A DNA stretch of 64,000 bases from Aliirhizobium wenxiniae (GCF_019511445.1 NZ_JAEUAN010000013.1:118279-182278), one strand, 5' to 3'; numbered from the stretch's first letter, positions 35,552-44,943 are shown. The notes: generated by a model from the letters alone, not told the origin. A program made the numbers and translations.

Positions 35552-36481
35552 ATGTTCACAACACCGCTCAGAAAGCTGCGCATCCGTATCGCAGCACACC
35601 CGCTTCTTTATCGCTTTCTCGCCTCCCCGATCACCATGCTCGCCACCTTTCTTGGCGCGGCCATGATCCTTGCGGCCTTCCTCGCACCATTTCTGGCTCC
35701 ACAGGATCCGTTCGATCCGGCAGCACTCGACCTGCTCAACTCGCTCCTGCCGCCGTCCTGGCAGGAAGGAGGCGATGCTGGCTATCTGCTCGGCACCGAC
35801 GATCAGGGCCGCGACCTGTTTTCGGCCATCCTCTACGGCACCCGCACCTCGCTGATCGTCGGCGGTGTCTCGGTCTCGATCGCCGTCCTGATCGGACTGT
35901 TTCTGGGCCTCATCGCCGGTTATTTCGGTGGCCTGCTCGATGCCGTCATCATGCGTATTGTCGATATCCAGATGACGTTTCCGTCTATCATGGTGGCGCT
36001 GCTGATCGATGGCGTCAGTCGCGGAATACTGCCGGCAGAACAGCACGACCGGCTTGCAATCTTCGTCATCATCTTCGCGCTCAGCCTGTCGATCTGGCCG
36101 CAGGTGGCCAGAACCGTACGCGCCTCCACCATGGTGCAGCGCCAACGCGATTACGTGCTAGCGGCGCAGGTGATCGGCATCCCCTCACCGCTCATTCTGG
36201 TGCGGCATATCCTGCCCAACGTACTTGGCCCGATCCTCGTTATTGCGACAATAAATCTCGGCGTCGCCATTCTCGGCGAAGCAACGTTGAGCTTTCTCGG
36301 CGTCGGCATTCCGGCCTCGGAACCATCGCTTGGCACGCTGATCCGCATTGGCAACGGTTTTCTGTTTTCAGGTGAACGGTGGCTGATCATCTTTCCGGGC
36401 ATGACGCTCGCGCTCATGGTTCTGTCCGTCAATCTAGTCGGTGACTGGCTCCGGCAAGAACTCGATCCCAAACTGCGTTGA
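35552..36481 (+). CDS. ABC transporter permease, DppC type
   Basis: This 309-residue partner permease starts at the ATG at 35552, 11 bp after the DppB-type gene. It has an N-terminal cytoplasmic tail and membrane anchor (about 25-50), the LLGTDDQGRDLFSAILYG motif, docking loop QRDYVLAAQVIGIPSPLIL and the end NLVGDWLRQELDPKLR. The reading frame extends upstream into the previous gene; that part is not used. Confidence 0.9.
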   Translation: MFTTPLRKLRIRIAAHPLLYRFLASPITMLATFLGAAMILAAFLAPFLAPQDPFDPAALDLLNSLLPPSWQEGGDAGYLLGTDDQGRDLFSAILYGTRTSLIVGGVSVSIAVLIGLFLGLIAGYFGGLLDAVIMRIVDIQMTFPSIMVALLIDGVSRGILPAEQHDRLAIFVIIFALSLSIWPQVARTVRASTMVQRQRDYVLAAQVIGIPSPLILVRHILPNVLGPILVIATINLGVAILGEATLSFLGVGIPASEPSLGTLIRIGNGFLFSGERWLIIFPGMTLALMVLSVNLVGDWLRQELDPKLR

Positions 36482-36493
36482 TCCGGAAAACTC

Positions 36494-38185
36494 ATGTCAT
36501 TTCTTTCGATTTCGAACCTGACCGTCGAGTATCCGGGCCCACTCGGAACGTTTACCGCAGTCAAGAACGCCAGCCTGACAGTCGCGCGCGGAGAGATTCT
36601 CGGCATTGTCGGCGAGTCCGGAGCCGGGAAATCCACCATCGGCAATGCCATCATGGGCCTTCTCGACCACCCGGGCCGTGTATCCGGTGGTGAGATCATC
36701 TTCGACGGCGAGAGGCTGAACCCAGCAGATGATCGCGCCATGCGCGGCCTTCGGGGAAAACGCATATCGATGATCTTTCAGGATCCGATGACGAGCCTCA
36801 ACCCGCTTTTTACGGTGGGCGAGCAGTTGATCGAGACGATCCGCACGCATAAACGGCTGAGCGCCGATGAAGCACGCAAAAATGCGATCGAGCTTCTGGC
36901 CTCGGTCGGCATCGCTTCGCCGGAAGAGCGGATCGATCATTATCCGCACCAGTTTTCCGGCGGCATGCGCCAGCGTGTCGTCATCGCACTCGTTTTGTGT
37001 TCCGACCCGGACCTCATCATCGCGGATGAGCCGACCACAGCACTCGACGTTTCAGTCCAGGCTCAAATCCTCGACCTCATCAAATCGCTCGTCGCTACGC
37101 GCAATGTCGGCGTCATTCTCGTCACCCACGACATGGGCGTGATTGCCGAAACGACTGACCGCGTGGTGATGATGTACAAGGGCGAAGTGGTCGAAACCGG
37201 CGAGACGGCGCAGATCATCCACGCTCCAAAGCAAGCCTATACAAAAAGCCTGATTTCCGCCGTGCCACGCGGTGATCGGCGGCTGGACCGTTTTCCGGGC
37301 GTTTCCTTCCTTGAAGCGGATCGCCCGGCCGAACCGAAACTCGGCGGCTGGTGGTTCGACAACACTAATCAGATGCCGGCCATCACCGACGAACCGCTCG
37401 TCACCGTCCGCAATCTCGGTCTGCGGTTTACGACGCGCCATGCGTTGTTGCCCAGCTACCGGCGTTATTTCAATGCCGTCAAGGATGTCAGTTTCCAGAT
37501 CCGGCGTGGCGAGGTGCTGGGTCTGGTCGGCGAATCCGGCAGCGGAAAGTCCAGTATCGCCAAACTGCTGACCCAGATTTACAAGCCATCGAGTGGTGAG
37601 ATCCGCTTTGGCGAACATCGCCTTGGTACATTGACTGCGCGTGAACAGAAGCTGCTGCGCAGCCAGATCCAGATGATTTTTCAGGATCCCTATTCGTCGC
37701 TCAATCCGCGCATGAGCGTGGAGCGGATCATCGCCGAACCGATCCGCCACCACGCCAACGCCTCTGGCGCCGAAATCGCTAAGCTCGTTCACGAATTGCT
37801 GGAAATTGTCGGGCTCGGAGCCGCGGCTGCGAAAAAATTCCCGCATGAATTTTCAGGCGGCCAAAGGCAGCGTATTGCCATCGCCAGAGCATTGGCAACA
37901 CGGCCGCGTTTTCTCATCTGCGACGAGCCGACATCGGCGCTGGACGTTTCCATTCAGGCGCAAATCCTCAATCTGCTCAAGGATCTGCGCGATGCGCTCG
38001 ATCTCACCGTTCTGTTCATCAGCCACGACCTCCCGGTGGTGCGCCAGATGTGCGACCGAATTATCGTCATGCGCGATGGACAGATCGTCGAGACATCGCA
38101 GGCCGAGCATTTCTTCGAAAGTCCGCAGACGGACTACTCGCGGGATCTCTTGAGGCTGATGCCACGAATGCCGTCCCGGACATGA
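36494..38185 (+). CDS. fused dipeptide-type ABC ATPase (DppD-DppF in one chain)
   Basis: This 563-residue protein has two complete nucleotide-binding domains. The first (about 1-270) has GESGAGKST, FQDPMTSLNP, FSGGMRQRV, LIIADEPTTALD and VTHDMG. The second (about 295-560) has GESGSGKSS, FQDPYSSLNP, FSGGQRQRI, FLICDEPTSALD and ISHDLP. Such fusions are common in rhizobial peptide importers. It ends the operon that begins at 32840. A tRNA-like sequence begins about 25 bp after the stop. Confidence 0.92.
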   Translation: MSFLSISNLTVEYPGPLGTFTAVKNASLTVARGEILGIVGESGAGKSTIGNAIMGLLDHPGRVSGGEIIFDGERLNPADDRAMRGLRGKRISMIFQDPMTSLNPLFTVGEQLIETIRTHKRLSADEARKNAIELLASVGIASPEERIDHYPHQFSGGMRQRVVIALVLCSDPDLIIADEPTTALDVSVQAQILDLIKSLVATRNVGVILVTHDMGVIAETTDRVVMMYKGEVVETGETAQIIHAPKQAYTKSLISAVPRGDRRLDRFPGVSFLEADRPAEPKLGGWWFDNTNQMPAITDEPLVTVRNLGLRFTTRHALLPSYRRYFNAVKDVSFQIRRGEVLGLVGESGSGKSSIAKLLTQIYKPSSGEIRFGEHRLGTLTAREQKLLRSQIQMIFQDPYSSLNPRMSVERIIAEPIRHHANASGAEIAKLVHELLEIVGLGAAAAKKFPHEFSGGQRQRIAIARALATRPRFLICDEPTSALDVSIQAQILNLLKDLRDALDLTVLFISHDLPVVRQMCDRIIVMRDGQIVETSQAEHFFESPQTDYSRDLLRLMPRMPSRT

Positions 38186-38204
38186 TGACCAGCAATATAT
38201 TATG

Positions 38205-38290
38205 CCTTTGGTCGTGAGAGGATTCGAACCGATGCCCCACGATTCTGATTAACGTGCCTCGTCAGCCGAGCTCAACTATCCATTCCCAGA
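38205..38290 (-). other. degenerate tRNA-like sequence (T-arm and CCA-type 3' end)
   Basis: On the minus strand the segment contains GGTTCGAATCC, matching the tRNA T-loop/B-box, followed by TCTCACGACCA like an acceptor end with CCA. Upstream come a possible GTTAATCA anticodon-loop-like stretch and scrambled D-arm-like sequence. Stems do not pair properly, so it is a remnant or mimic, not a functional tRNA. It begins 26 bp after the dppDF-type stop and precedes the vapB gene. Confidence 0.45.
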
Positions 38291-38346
38291 CAACTTGCAG
38301 AAACCACCATAACTGGCTATATTACTGGAAACATCCGGAGGATCTG

Positions 38347-38646
38347 ATGGCCAGTTCTCAGACACGCGCAATTCAGAATTACAGAAGCCGCTTGGGCGAC
38401 CGCGGCCTTGCTCGTTTTGAGGTACTCGGGCGTGACACTGATCGTGGTTTAATTAGATCACTCGCTCGCAGATTGGCAGAAGACGGCCCAGAAGCAGCCA
38501 ACCTGCGAGCCGTTGTCAGCGAAACGCTTGCCGGAGAGCCACCTAAAAAAGGTGGTATTCTAGCGGCTCTACGTCGATCACCGATGGTTGGAGCCGATCT
38601 TGACACAGTCCGTTCACGCGACGAAGGTCGCGAGATAGATCTGTGA
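38347..38646 (+). CDS. vapB: type II antitoxin of a VapBC-like pair
   Basis: This 99-residue basic protein starts at the ATG at 38347, directly after GGAGGATCTG. The N-terminal region (RFEVLGRDTDRGLIRSLARR) is a short helical DNA-binding type. The C-terminal tail GADLDTVRSRDEGREIDL resembles the toxin-wrapping end of Phd/VapB-type antitoxins. Its TGA overlaps the toxin ATG (TGATG), the classic coupled TA arrangement. It normally represses its own operon with the toxin. Confidence 0.8.
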   Translation: MASSQTRAIQNYRSRLGDRGLARFEVLGRDTDRGLIRSLARRLAEDGPEAANLRAVVSETLAGEPPKKGGILAALRRSPMVGADLDTVRSRDEGREIDL

Positions 38647-39077
38647 TGCGCTATTTGCTTGACACCAACATTCTTAGCAACATCACCAAACCAGAGCCTT
38701 CGACGTCACTGATGGCATGGATGGCTGAGCAAGCCGACGAAGCTCTATTCATCGCTTCGCTTACCGTCGCCGAGATTCACCGAGGAATACTGGAGAAGCC
38801 GGCGGGAAAGAAGCGAGCCGCCCTCGAAGCCTGGTTTGCCGGCAATGAAGGGCCGCAATCTCTTTTTGCTGGCCGCGTGCTTCCATTCGACGAAAAAGCA
38901 GCTCTGATCTGGGGCGAGCTAATGGCACACGGAAAGGCGACGGGCCGTCCTCGGAGTGCCTTGGACACAATCGTGGCTGCTATTGCGCAATCCAACAACT
39001 GCATCGTTATCACAGATAATGAGCGAGATTTTCAAGGAATCGACATTATCAATCCTCTCCGCGCGACTGTAATCTAA
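38646..39077 (+). CDS. vapC: type II toxin, PIN-domain ribonuclease VapC
   Basis: This 143-residue PIN domain shows the acidic active site: Asp6 (LLDTNILS), Glu near 42 (VAEIHRG), Asp near 107 (SALDTIVAAIA) and Asp near 125 (TDNERDF). VapC toxins cleave tRNA or the rRNA sarcin-ricin loop when freed from antitoxin. All key residues are intact. A second tRNA-like element lies 18 bp after its stop. Confidence 0.88.
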   Translation: MRYLLDTNILSNITKPEPSTSLMAWMAEQADEALFIASLTVAEIHRGILEKPAGKKRAALEAWFAGNEGPQSLFAGRVLPFDEKAALIWGELMAHGKATGRPRSALDTIVAAIAQSNNCIVITDNERDFQGIDIINPLRATVI

Positions 39078-39094
39078 GTCAATCTTCAAAGTTT

Positions 39095-39138
39095 GCTCTT
39101 GAGCGGAATCGAACTCGCTACCTACAATTCTTCAAGAG
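39095..39138 (-). other. tRNA-like mini-helix (acceptor-stem plus T-arm only)
   Basis: On the minus strand CTCTTG and CAAGAG pair like an acceptor stem. Between them AGCG-AGTTCGATTC-CGCT forms a T-arm-like hairpin with the GTTCGATTC loop. D and anticodon arms are absent. Its first 20 bases on the plus strand match 59475-59494 at 19 of 20 positions. It may be a decayed tRNA end, an attachment-site scar, or a structured RNA or terminator. Confidence 0.4.
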
Positions 39139-39286
39139 AGTATCACACTGAATATCCGAGATAATGTCCTTTATCATGGATATGAAACTCAGTGCCGAAC
39201 GCCGTTGTCGACATGGGATTTCAAAATGATCCAGCTCGGAAGCTCAGCGCCATGCTATGCAACGCGCTAAGCCCCGACCATACAGA

Positions 39287-40438
39287 TCAGCCAACGGAAG
39301 AGGCAGGTTCGCGCTGAGCGCCCAGTCCGTGAGAATTTCCAATCAGATCAGCCGCCCGCTCGCCGATGACAACGCAGGGTGCCATCGTGTTGCCGGTGGT
39401 GATCCGCGGCATGATCAAGGCGTCCGCAATGCGCAGGCTCTCGATGCCGTAGACCTTGAGTTCATTGTCGACTACCGACGTGTTGTCTCGTCCCATCTTG
39501 GCCGTCGAGGTTTGATGCCAGAAATGGCCGAGCGTCGAATGAAATCGATCATACCTGATCTGTCGCGCACACCTGGAGCTGTTTCGCCTGTCACCAACTG
39601 GGAAGACCCATCGCTTCTTCCAAGCTCACGGCACAACTCGACGGCGGCCAGAGCAGCGGCCATGTCTTCCGGCTCACTGAGGGAGTTCGGCTCGATCAGG
39701 ATAGGGTTGTTTATATCAGGACCAGAGAGACGTAACCGACCGCGGCTTTTCGGCTGGGCAAGACCATTAAACATGGTCCAGCCGTGCTCAGGCGTTTCGA
39801 GACCGGTCTCAGGCGGAGATGGAACTGCGAACTCCAACTGGCACTGCAGAATGTCCGGCTGAGATAGACGTGCATCACTCTTCCAGTAAATATTCGCCTC
39901 GCAACCGCTACCGCCCATGGCGTCAGGCTTTCCATAGGCCCAGGTGCAGCCGAAGGCGAGATGGTTCTGGTGATTTCGGCCGACACCCGGCAGATGTTGC
40001 ACGACCGGAATGCCATGCGATCGCAGCTCGTCTCCGGACTGCATGAGAACCTTCGGCGTATTGATCGCCCCAAGTGAGAGTACCGTTTCGCAATGCGCCA
40101 GGAAGAAACGCTGCCAGCCGTCTATGACAGCGTCCACCCCTCTCACCCGCTTGCCATCACGGATCCGCAGTTCAGCGATCGAAGCGCCCCCGGGCCCCTC
40201 CATCATCTCGCCGTTCGTTGAATCGAAAACCGGAACACCGATAGCTGACGCAGCGCTCAAAAGAGCCTCCGCCACGGGCTGTGGAGACTGAGGCTGCGCA
40301 ACGTAGGCTGGTCCGCCTATACCGCGACGAACCGGGTCCGGCGCACCCTGCGAATCTTCAATCCGCCGGTAGTAGCGGAGGATAGATTCATATCCCCAGG
40401 CAGTATCACCTGCCTCCTCAGCTCTGCTGGCAGACCCA
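39287..40438 (-). pseudogene. GMC-family oxidoreductase, truncated and frameshifted
   Basis: The reading frame runs from directly after the SDR stop at 40439 (AGDTAWGYESILRYYRRIED, as in the GMC flavoprotein mid-region) through GAINTPKVLMQSG, LPGVGRNHQNHLAFG and FNGLAQPKSRGRLRLSG. The C-terminal HQTSTAKMGRD and MPRITTGNTMAPCVVIGERAA are in another frame, starting near 39500. The N-terminal FAD-binding third is missing. The gene is therefore deleted at its 5' end and frameshifted near its 3' end. Intact relatives are choline-dehydrogenase-like alcohol oxidases. Confidence 0.85.
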
Positions 40439-41203
40439 TCAATAACCGCCCGTCAGGAAAACGGTCTCGCCGGTCATGAAACTGCAGGCCGATGATGAGA
40501 GGAAGATCGCCACGCCAACCATTTCTTCAGGCTGACCAGCGCGTCCCATCCAGTTTAGCGTGCGGGCATATTCCGCCCAGCCTTCCGGATCCTCGTCACG
40601 TCGATGGGCATTTCGGTCGGTATCGATCAAGCCCGGAGCAAGCGTGTTGAGCAGGACATTGTCCTTGGCATAATCACGCGCCTGGCTCTGGATGAGGTTG
40701 TGTTGCGCCGCTTTCGTTGCCGCATACGCGGTGACGACACCTTTTGGGCGCAGCTGGTTGATCGAACCGATGGAGACCACCCTTCCCCATTTGCGCGCAG
40801 CCATAAGCGGCAGTGCCGCCTGCAACATGTCTACGGTCGCACCGAGATTCACCGCCACCTGAAAGGCGAAATCCTCCGGCTTGAGGTCCAGCAAAGTTGC
40901 GTTGATCTGGGCGCTGGCATTGATAACCAGGATATCAACGGGAGCGATGGCCTCGGCCTGCCCGATCAGATCGCGACCGGCACCAGGTACCGACAGGTCG
41001 CACGCCAGTTCCTGCGCCGTGCCCCCATTTTCGACAATCCGCTGGTGAACGGCAGCCGCTCCGCCGGCTTTGGTGCCATGGAGGATGACATGTGCTCCTG
41101 CAGCCGCCAACCCTTCCGCGATGGCCGCGCCAATGCCGCGGCTGGAGCCGGTGACAAGCGCCGTGCGCCCCTTCAAACCAAAGACAGTTTCAAGATTCAT
41201 CAT
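40439..41203 (-). CDS. short-chain dehydrogenase/reductase of the acid-sugar operon
   Basis: This 254-residue SDR starts at the ATG at 41203 (or 41200), overlapping the upstream fusion gene by 14 bp. It has GSSRGIG (19-25), VINASAQ in place of NNAG, and Ser147, Tyr160 and Lys164. The C-terminal SCSFMTGETVFLTGGY is typical, so the protein is complete even though the following GMC gene is decayed right at its stop codon. It is likely an NAD-dependent sugar or sugar-acid dehydrogenase. Confidence 0.85.
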   Translation of the reverse strand: MMNLETVFGLKGRTALVTGSSRGIGAAIAEGLAAAGAHVILHGTKAGGAAAVHQRIVENGGTAQELACDLSVPGAGRDLIGQAEAIAPVDILVINASAQINATLLDLKPEDFAFQVAVNLGATVDMLQAALPLMAARKWGRVVSIGSINQLRPKGVVTAYAATKAAQHNLIQSQARDYAKDNVLLNTLAPGLIDTDRNAHRRDEDPEGWAEYARTLNWMGRAGQPEEMVGVAIFLSSSACSFMTGETVFLTGGY

Positions 41204-42884
41204 TTCCCCCAAACAATGAGATGCGCGCCCCGGCAACACCGGGGCGACAGGAGAACAGGCCACCGGATAGCGGCGCATCGGCCAATGTCGAGGCCGGCAA
41301 GCGTGTGCGCGCGCTGGTGATGAACAGCGTGGAAAGGTCCGGTCCGCCAAATGCGATGCTCGAAGGCCGCGGCACCGGCATTTCGATCACCTGATCCAGC
41401 TTCCCGTTGGGAAGGTAACGGCGCACGCACCAGCCATCCCAGATCGCGCACCAGACACCGCCTTCCGCATCAACGGCAAGACCATCGGGTCGACCATCGG
41501 CGACCGGAATGCGGGCAAACTCCCGACGCGCTGAAAGCGTGCCGGTCGCGGGATTGAAATCGTAGGCGTGGATCAGACCCGGCACTGTATCGACGAAATA
41601 GAAAGTGCCGCCATCCGGGCTCCAGCCAAGGCCATTGGAGACGATGATGCCACCTTCCTTGCGTTCAAACGCACCGGCCTCATCGACGCGATAAAGCGCA
41701 CCGGTCTGCTTGGAGGCATCGATACGCATCGAACCGACCCAGATCGCACCATCCGGCCCGCATTTTGCGTCGTTCAGGCGGTTATCGGCAATGTCGGCCT
41801 CCGGGCTGACAAAAGGTGCAAGGCGGCCGGAAGCAAAATCAAGCCATTCCAGCCCGTCCTGAGATGCGACCAGCAGGCGCTCCTTCGAGACCGGAATAAC
41901 AGCACTGACAAGCTTGCCCGTTTCGCAGGTATCGTTGCGCCCCGTTGCCGGATTGAAACGATGAACGGCGGGGTGAAGGATATCAACCCAATAAAGTGCA
42001 TTTTCCGCCTCGTGCCAGACAGGGCTTTCACCCAACTGAGCTCCCCAGGGCAGGATGCAGCTCAGTTCGGCAGTCGGTTTCCCGGTCGCCGAGCGCGGCC
42101 GGGGTCGTGAGCTGATGGCAACGGCACCTGCTGCGCCTGTGATACGGCGTGCAGCGGCAATCAGCTCTCGACCGACAGGATGAATATTGGACGCTTCCAG
42201 ACGCGATGAAGGGCCGAGCGCCACCAGCACGCCGATCGGTGTGTTGTCGCGTCCCATCACTGGAGCCGCGACGGAATTCACACTTAGCAGATGCTCCTCA
42301 TAGGAAATCGAATAACCCCGCGCCCGCGTCAGGGTCAGATCGGCTTGCAATCCTTCGAGAGTGGTAATTGTCTGCGGTGTCTGCCGGTCCAGCGCCAGGC
42401 GCTCCATAAGCGACCGTCCCACCGCGGGATCCTGGAATGCGAGAAGAGCCTTGCCGGGAGCGGTACAATGCAAAGGCACGCGGCGGCCGACTTCAACCCG
42501 GACTGACAGTCCGTTGGGCGAGCGTTCCGCAAGATATTGTGTCATGTCGCCATCCAGCCGGCACAATGCGACCGTCTCGCCCAGCTCGGCCGCCAGCCGT
42601 TCGAGCTCAGGCGTGGCAGCGGAAACCAGATCGAAACTCTCCCAAACCTTGTGGGACATTTCGAGAAACCGCTGGCCAAGGACATAGGTGCCGCGGGCTT
42701 CATCCTGGCGCACGAGCCCATAGGCGATCAAAGTGCGCAGGATACGGGCGAATGTGGGTTTTGGCAGGCCGGACGCGCGCAGCAGTTCGGCAAAACGTAA
42801 AGGCTCGGGCGCATCGGCAACCATGTCCAGAAGGGTAAGGCCTTTTGCCAGTGCTGCTGTGCCACCCGGTGTCTCAGGTTTCAT
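41190..42884 (-). CDS. fusion protein: IclR-type regulator + SMP-30/gluconolactonase
   Basis: This 564-residue protein starts at the ATG at 42884, overlapping the upstream stop by 4 bp. Residues about 10-255 form a complete IclR regulator: winged helix with LPKPTFARILRTLIAYGLV and YVLGQRF, then an effector domain with HCTAPGKALLAF and GYSISYEEHLLSVNSVAAP. Residues about 275-560 form a six-bladed SMP-30 lactonase. The metal and catalytic residues are present: Glu286 (LGESPVW), Asn371 (NDAKCGPDG), Asn417 (SNGLGWSPDG) and Asp467 (GRPDGLAVD). The frame is continuous with no linker damage, so one polypeptide may both sense the pathway and hydrolyse its sugar lactone. Confidence 0.88.
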   Translation of the reverse strand: MKPETPGGTAALAKGLTLLDMVADAPEPLRFAELLRASGLPKPTFARILRTLIAYGLVRQDEARGTYVLGQRFLEMSHKVWESFDLVSAATPELERLAAELGETVALCRLDGDMTQYLAERSPNGLSVRVEVGRRVPLHCTAPGKALLAFQDPAVGRSLMERLALDRQTPQTITTLEGLQADLTLTRARGYSISYEEHLLSVNSVAAPVMGRDNTPIGVLVALGPSSRLEASNIHPVGRELIAAARRITGAAGAVAISSRPRPRSATGKPTAELSCILPWGAQLGESPVWHEAENALYWVDILHPAVHRFNPATGRNDTCETGKLVSAVIPVSKERLLVASQDGLEWLDFASGRLAPFVSPEADIADNRLNDAKCGPDGAIWVGSMRIDASKQTGALYRVDEAGAFERKEGGIIVSNGLGWSPDGGTFYFVDTVPGLIHAYDFNPATGTLSARREFARIPVADGRPDGLAVDAEGGVWCAIWDGWCVRRYLPNGKLDQVIEMPVPRPSSIAFGGPDLSTLFITSARTRLPASTLADAPLSGGLFSCRPGVAGARISLFGGNDES

Positions 42885-43864
42885 TGCCTCGTCTCCCCGG
42901 CGAGGCGTCGTTGCCTTGCTACGGCGGCCTCTTCCAACATCCGGTCGATCGTCCATTCCGCCTCAAACCCCAACGTGTTTCTGATCTGCTCGTTCGAGGT
43001 ATGGTAATAAACGCCGTCGCCGGGAAAATCGACTGCAACGACAGGCAAATCGGTGAGCGCCGCCATGCGCGGCAAAAGTTCGGAAAAGTCTGTCGGTTCA
43101 TTTCCGCCCAGGTTGAAAATGCCGCCCGCGGCATCAGGATGATCGAGGGCAAGAAGGATGCCGCTCACCATGTCGCGGGTATCGGTTATATGCATGCAAA
43201 ACGGCCGGCCGTTCTGGTTGCGTGCCAGAACATGTGCAGGCGTACCGATATCCTTCGATCTGAGAAGATCGGCCACCGCCGTGTTTCCGAAACTCTCCTG
43301 CTGGCGAATGCGGGGGCGCAGGAAGAAGCGTGGACCGGAGAAAAAACTGTCTTCGTCCAGCAATTCGGATGCGTCCTGCGTGTGCGAGAAGCGGAGGACT
43401 ACCGTTTCGATCGAGCCGGTCCGCTGGTGAAAGCGCACCATCTCTTCGCCGAGCAGTTTGTTCAGTCCATAGGGTGAATTGGGCTTGAGTGGATGGTCTT
43501 CGGTTACCGGCAGGAATTCCGGGCGGTTTTCGGGATAGATCTCGCCGGAAGAGGCAAACACGAAACGACGCACACCTGCAGCCGAGGCTGCATCCAGCAA
43601 ACGGCGCGTACCTTCGACATTCACCGAAAACATAAGATCACGGTCCGCCGGCGCCCAGGACATGAACGCGCCGAGATGAAGGATATCGGTGACGCCGTGA
43701 ACAGCCTCTACCAGCTTGGCCGCATCCTCAAGCGAACCAATAACCTCGTTTCCATCCACTCCTGACGGACGCAAATCGAAACCGCGGACTCTCCGGCCCT
43801 TGGCGCGCAAGGCAGCAACAACGGCGCGGCCGACACGCCCGGACGATCCCGTAACAAGGATCAT
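42881..43864 (-). CDS. NAD-dependent epimerase/dehydratase-family (extended SDR) protein
   Basis: This 327-residue protein has the extended-SDR cofactor loop TGSSGRVGRAVV (5-16), Ser105/106 (FASSGEIYP) and catalytic Tyr132 and Lys136 (YGLNK). Members of this group include UDP-sugar epimerases and uronate dehydrogenases. In an operon with a lactonase and an acid-sugar dehydratase, oxidation of a sugar or uronate to a lactone is plausible. It overlaps both neighbours by 4 bp. Confidence 0.82.
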   Translation of the reverse strand: MILVTGSSGRVGRAVVAALRAKGRRVRGFDLRPSGVDGNEVIGSLEDAAKLVEAVHGVTDILHLGAFMSWAPADRDLMFSVNVEGTRRLLDAASAAGVRRFVFASSGEIYPENRPEFLPVTEDHPLKPNSPYGLNKLLGEEMVRFHQRTGSIETVVLRFSHTQDASELLDEDSFFSGPRFFLRPRIRQQESFGNTAVADLLRSKDIGTPAHVLARNQNGRPFCMHITDTRDMVSGILLALDHPDAAGGIFNLGGNEPTDFSELLPRMAALTDLPVVAVDFPGDGVYYHTSNEQIRNTLGFEAEWTIDRMLEEAAVARQRRLAGETRQ

Positions 43865-44943
43865 AGCCGTTCACCGGTCTTTGCATCGAAAAGGTAGAGC
43901 TGAGCGGGATCAAAACCCAGCCTGATCTCTTGGTTCCGCGGCAAGCTTCCCGTATGCGAAACGCGCGCGATCAACCCCTTGGACTTTCCTTCTTCGCCAT
44001 CCGCGATCCGGGCGCCCTCGGCATCGAAATAGACATATTTTTCAGACCCCAGGCTTTCGACCAGCGTCGGCCTTACGCCGAAGGTCACAGGGGCATCACC
44101 CAGAACGAGATGTTCCGGTCTAAGCCCCACCACCACCGGCCCCTGAGCGCTGGTGGCTCGCTTTAGCGAGATCTGCTGACCGAAAGCGGTGAGCTTGCCA
44201 TCGCGCAGTTCCGAGTTCAGAAAGTTCATACCCGGCGAGCCGATGAAGCCAGCAACAAACAGATTGGCCGGGTTATTGAACAACTCGTCAGGTGCGGCAA
44301 TCTGCTGGATGATACCGCCCTGCATGATGACGACGCGGTCGGCCATCGTCATCGCCTCGACCTGATCATGCGTCACGTAGACGGTCGTGACGCCGATACG
44401 CTTGTGCAGAGCGCCGATTTCGGCCCGCATGTGCACACGCAGTTTCGCGTCGAGATTAGACAACGGCTCGTCCATCAGAAACGCCTGCGGCTGGCGCACG
44501 ATGGCGCGCCCCAGTGCCACGCGCTGGCGCTGACCGCCCGACAAATCCTTGGGTTTTCGGTCGAGATAGGGGGTTACTTCCAGGATACGCGCCGCATCAT
44601 CGACACGCCGGTCGATCTCGGTCTTGTCGGTGCCCCGCATTTTAAGGCCAAAACCAATATTCTGGCGCACCGTCAGATGCGGATAAAGCGCGTAGTTCTG
44701 AAACACCATGGCGATATCGCGATCACCGGGCGCAAGATCCGTCACTTCGCGGTCGCCGATGAAGATCTGGCCTTCGGTGGCAGGCTCAAGACCCGCCAGG
44801 ATCTTCAGCATGGTCGACTTGCCGCAGCCGGAGGGACCGACCAGCACGACAAACTCTCCATTTTCGATTTCCAGTGAAAAGGGTCTGAGCACGTTCAGCG
44901 CGCCATAGGACTTGCTGACATTGCGAATGGAAATATTGGCCAT
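43861..44943 (-). CDS. carbohydrate ABC transporter ATPase (UgpC/MalK type)
   Basis: This 360-residue ATPase has Walker A GPSGCGKST, Q-loop FQNYALYPH, signature LSGGQRQRV, Walker B FLMDEPLSNLD and VTHDQVEAMTM, followed by a C-terminal TOBE/OB regulatory domain (about 240-360). It serves the two permeases immediately upstream in the operon. It is complete and typical for a carbohydrate importer of the CUT1 class. Confidence 0.92.
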   Translation of the reverse strand: MANISIRNVSKSYGALNVLRPFSLEIENGEFVVLVGPSGCGKSTMLKILAGLEPATEGQIFIGDREVTDLAPGDRDIAMVFQNYALYPHLTVRQNIGFGLKMRGTDKTEIDRRVDDAARILEVTPYLDRKPKDLSGGQRQRVALGRAIVRQPQAFLMDEPLSNLDAKLRVHMRAEIGALHKRIGVTTVYVTHDQVEAMTMADRVVIMQGGIIQQIAAPDELFNNPANLFVAGFIGSPGMNFLNSELRDGKLTAFGQQISLKRATSAQGPVVVGLRPEHLVLGDAPVTFGVRPTLVESLGSEKYVYFDAEGARIADGEEGKSKGLIARVSHTGSLPRNQEIRLGFDPAQLYLFDAKTGERL

